DNA from: an uncultured Collinsella sp.
GTDB lineage: Bacteria > Actinomycetota > Coriobacteriia > Coriobacteriales > Coriobacteriaceae
Assembly: GCA_900538305.1 (NCBI GenBank)
Contig: UPXY01000010.1
Coordinates: 1-64,000, forward strand
DNA length: 64,000 bases
Direction of reading: 5' to 3'
Shown: positions 62,801 through 64,000 of the stretch, one piece after another
Numbering within the stretch: position 1 is the first letter of the stretch
How the letters are laid out: each line of letters opens with the position of its first letter
Notes under the pieces: generated by a model
What the model was told of the DNA's origin: nothing
The model's input: the letters and a program-made list of their open reading frames with translations, nothing else
Databases searched by the model: none
Translations under genes and position numbers: made by a program

Positions 62801-62831
62801 GTAAAATAACCCCAGGGGGTTTTTAACATTC
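62801..62831 (+). repeat. CCCCAGGGG repeat, copy 3
   Basis: Reads ATAACCCCAGGGGGTTTTTA, inside a 31-base match to the copies at 30772 and 61728. It carries the stop codon of the glycerate kinase gene on the opposite strand. Confidence 0.75.
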
Positions 62832-63968
62832 CCGCCCGAGCAGGAATGCCCGCATGGCGCTCTCCCCGGCAATGGGCACGAGCGATTCTGTGCGCGCGAT
62901 GCACGCGTCGAGTGACATGGGCTCGAGCGCAAGCGGAATCACGAGATCGATGCCCTCGTCGTAGATGCCGTCGAGGTCCTCGGCGCGGCTCCCCACAATT
63001 GCGACCACGGGGACACCGCGCTCTTTCGCGCGGCGTGCGACGCCCACGGGCGCTTTGCCGTTTGCAGACTGCGCATCCATGCGCCCCTCGCCCGTGATGA
63101 CGAGGCTGGCACCCGCAACCGCCTCGGAAAGGCCGATTGCGTCGAGCACGAACTCGATGCCGCGCTCGATGCGTGCATGGCAGAACGCAACGAGCGCTGC
63201 GCCCAAGCCACCGGCGGCGCCGGCACCCGGAAGATCGGAGATCTCGCGCCCCACCACTTCTTCGAGCAAGTTCGCATACGCTTCCATCCACGGCTCGAGC
63301 TCGGCGAGCTGCGAGGGCTCGATGCCCTTCTGCGGCCCGTACGTATACAGGGCGCCATCTGATCCGTTGAGCGGGTTCGTCACATCGGTGATGAGGACGA
63401 ACTCCGTGTTCGCGATGCGCGGGTCGAGGCCGGAGCAATCGATGCTCGAAAGCGTCTTCAGGCCAATGAGCCCGCACGGGATGGGCTCTCCCGACGCGTC
63501 GAGGAACCGCGCGCCCAACGCCTTCGCCATCCCAACGCCGCCATCGCTCGTGGCGCTTCCACCGAGCCCCACCAGGATACGGCGGGCACCATGGTTCAAC
63601 GCGTCACGGATGAGGTCGCCCACGCCCCATGTGGAAGCAGAAAGCGCGTTCTCCGGCGTCTGCTCGATGAGCGTGATGCCGCTCGCCGCCGCCATCTCGA
63701 TGATGGCGGTACCGTCCGCCGTGAGGCCGTAGCTTGCCTCGATCTTCTCGCCCAACGGATTTTGCACCGTCGCCCGAATCACGCGTCCGTCGAGCGCGGA
63801 AATGATCGCCTCGACCGTGCCTTCACCGCCGTCGGCAATGGGGTAGCTGGAAATGCTGCAATCTGGACACACGCGACGGATGCCCTTGGCGATGAGCTCT
63901 TCGACATGCGCACTCGACGCCGATCCCTTGAATGAATCGACCGCGAGCACCACGTTCAGGCTATCCAT
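62823..63968 (-). CDS. glxK: Glycerate kinase (GarK/GlxK type I)
   Basis: Phosphorylates D-glycerate, producing 2-phosphoglycerate in the GarK/GlxK class, which then enters lower glycolysis. The 381-residue protein begins VVLAVDSFKGSASSAHVEELI, with the ADGGEGTVEAI motif near 46-56. Typical later segments are ILVGLGGSATSDGGVGMAKALG and LVITGEGRMDAQSANGKAPV. Length and motifs fit the family well. The ATG at 63968 follows GGAGG. It lies upstream of the tartronate-semialdehyde-reductase-like gene, giving a two-gene glycerate module. Confidence 0.93.
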   Translation of the reverse strand: MDSLNVVLAVDSFKGSASSAHVEELIAKGIRRVCPDCSISSYPIADGGEGTVEAIISALDGRVIRATVQNPLGEKIEASYGLTADGTAIIEMAAASGITLIEQTPENALSASTWGVGDLIRDALNHGARRILVGLGGSATSDGGVGMAKALGARFLDASGEPIPCGLIGLKTLSSIDCSGLDPRIANTEFVLITDVTNPLNGSDGALYTYGPQKGIEPSQLAELEPWMEAYANLLEEVVGREISDLPGAGAAGGLGAALVAFCHARIERGIEFVLDAIGLSEAVAGASLVITGEGRMDAQSANGKAPVGVARRAKERGVPVVAIVGSRAEDLDGIYDEGIDLVIPLALEPMSLDACIARTESLVPIAGESAMRAFLLGREC

Positions 63969-64000
63969 CTTCTACGCGCCTCCTTCCATCAGGCAATTGA

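Overview
The window is GC-rich, densely coded bacterial DNA. Gene content and style suggest a gut Coriobacteriia actinobacterium, probably Collinsella-like. The supporting signs are a B12-dependent ribonucleotide reductase, short B12-dependent methionine synthase, PEP carboxylase, mannose-type PTS systems, a class-2 GalT, an ATPase-SARP regulator with C-terminal BTAD, an AbiEi/endonuclease-like protein, and many small intergenic inverted repeats. No rRNA, CRISPR array, insertion sequence or prophage was seen. The genus is an inference from style, not a database result.

Layout. 1-12 kb: metH, an UPF0210 protein, two membrane-anchored unknowns, an AEC transporter, nrdJ, a Pro/Ala-repeat surface protein and yhbY. 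12-17.2 kb: a large ATPase-SARP regulator, nagB and a glucose-type EIIA. 17.5-21.8 kb: rplM-rpsI, then an AbiEi-like winged-helix/nuclease protein and an Xre regulator, surrounded by three copies of one imperfect hairpin. 21.9-30.8 kb: housekeeping metabolism (ppc, hisS, threonine aldolase, pyk, HAD phosphatase, cutC).

30.9-47.3 kb holds the main catabolic island. A leftward set encodes GH35 beta-galactosidase, mannose-family EIIB-EIIC-EIID, a membrane-anchored helical protein, EIIA, a GntR regulator, AgaS, NagA, a second SIS protein, a PfkB-type kinase and a class II aldolase. Divergent from it is galM-galK-galT. Together they form a full route for a galactose-beta-HexNAc disaccharide such as galacto-N-biose (mucin core 1): uptake with phosphorylation, hydrolysis, the Leloir pathway for galactose, and deacetylation, deamination/isomerisation, phosphorylation and aldol cleavage for the GalNAc-6-P half. 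Palindromes of the form TGGT-N4-ACCA lie upstream of both the EIIA-gntR unit and the GH35 gene and are the likely GntR operators.

47.5-64 kb: a tRNA-Thr(CGT); a tight four-gene unit starting with a beta-hydroxyacid dehydrogenase that carries a His/Cys-rich tail; degV, hpf and a solute-binding lipoprotein; a beta-hydroxyacid dehydrogenase plus DUF1537 sugar-acid kinase pair; comF; ricT-holB; an aldo/keto reductase; and a tartronate-semialdehyde-reductase-like enzyme next to glycerate kinase.

The least explained features are the AbiEi/nuclease gene with its hairpin family, the metal-tail dehydrogenase, the unknown membrane protein inside the PTS cluster, and several families of intergenic inverted repeats, some with a conserved core but unrelated arms.
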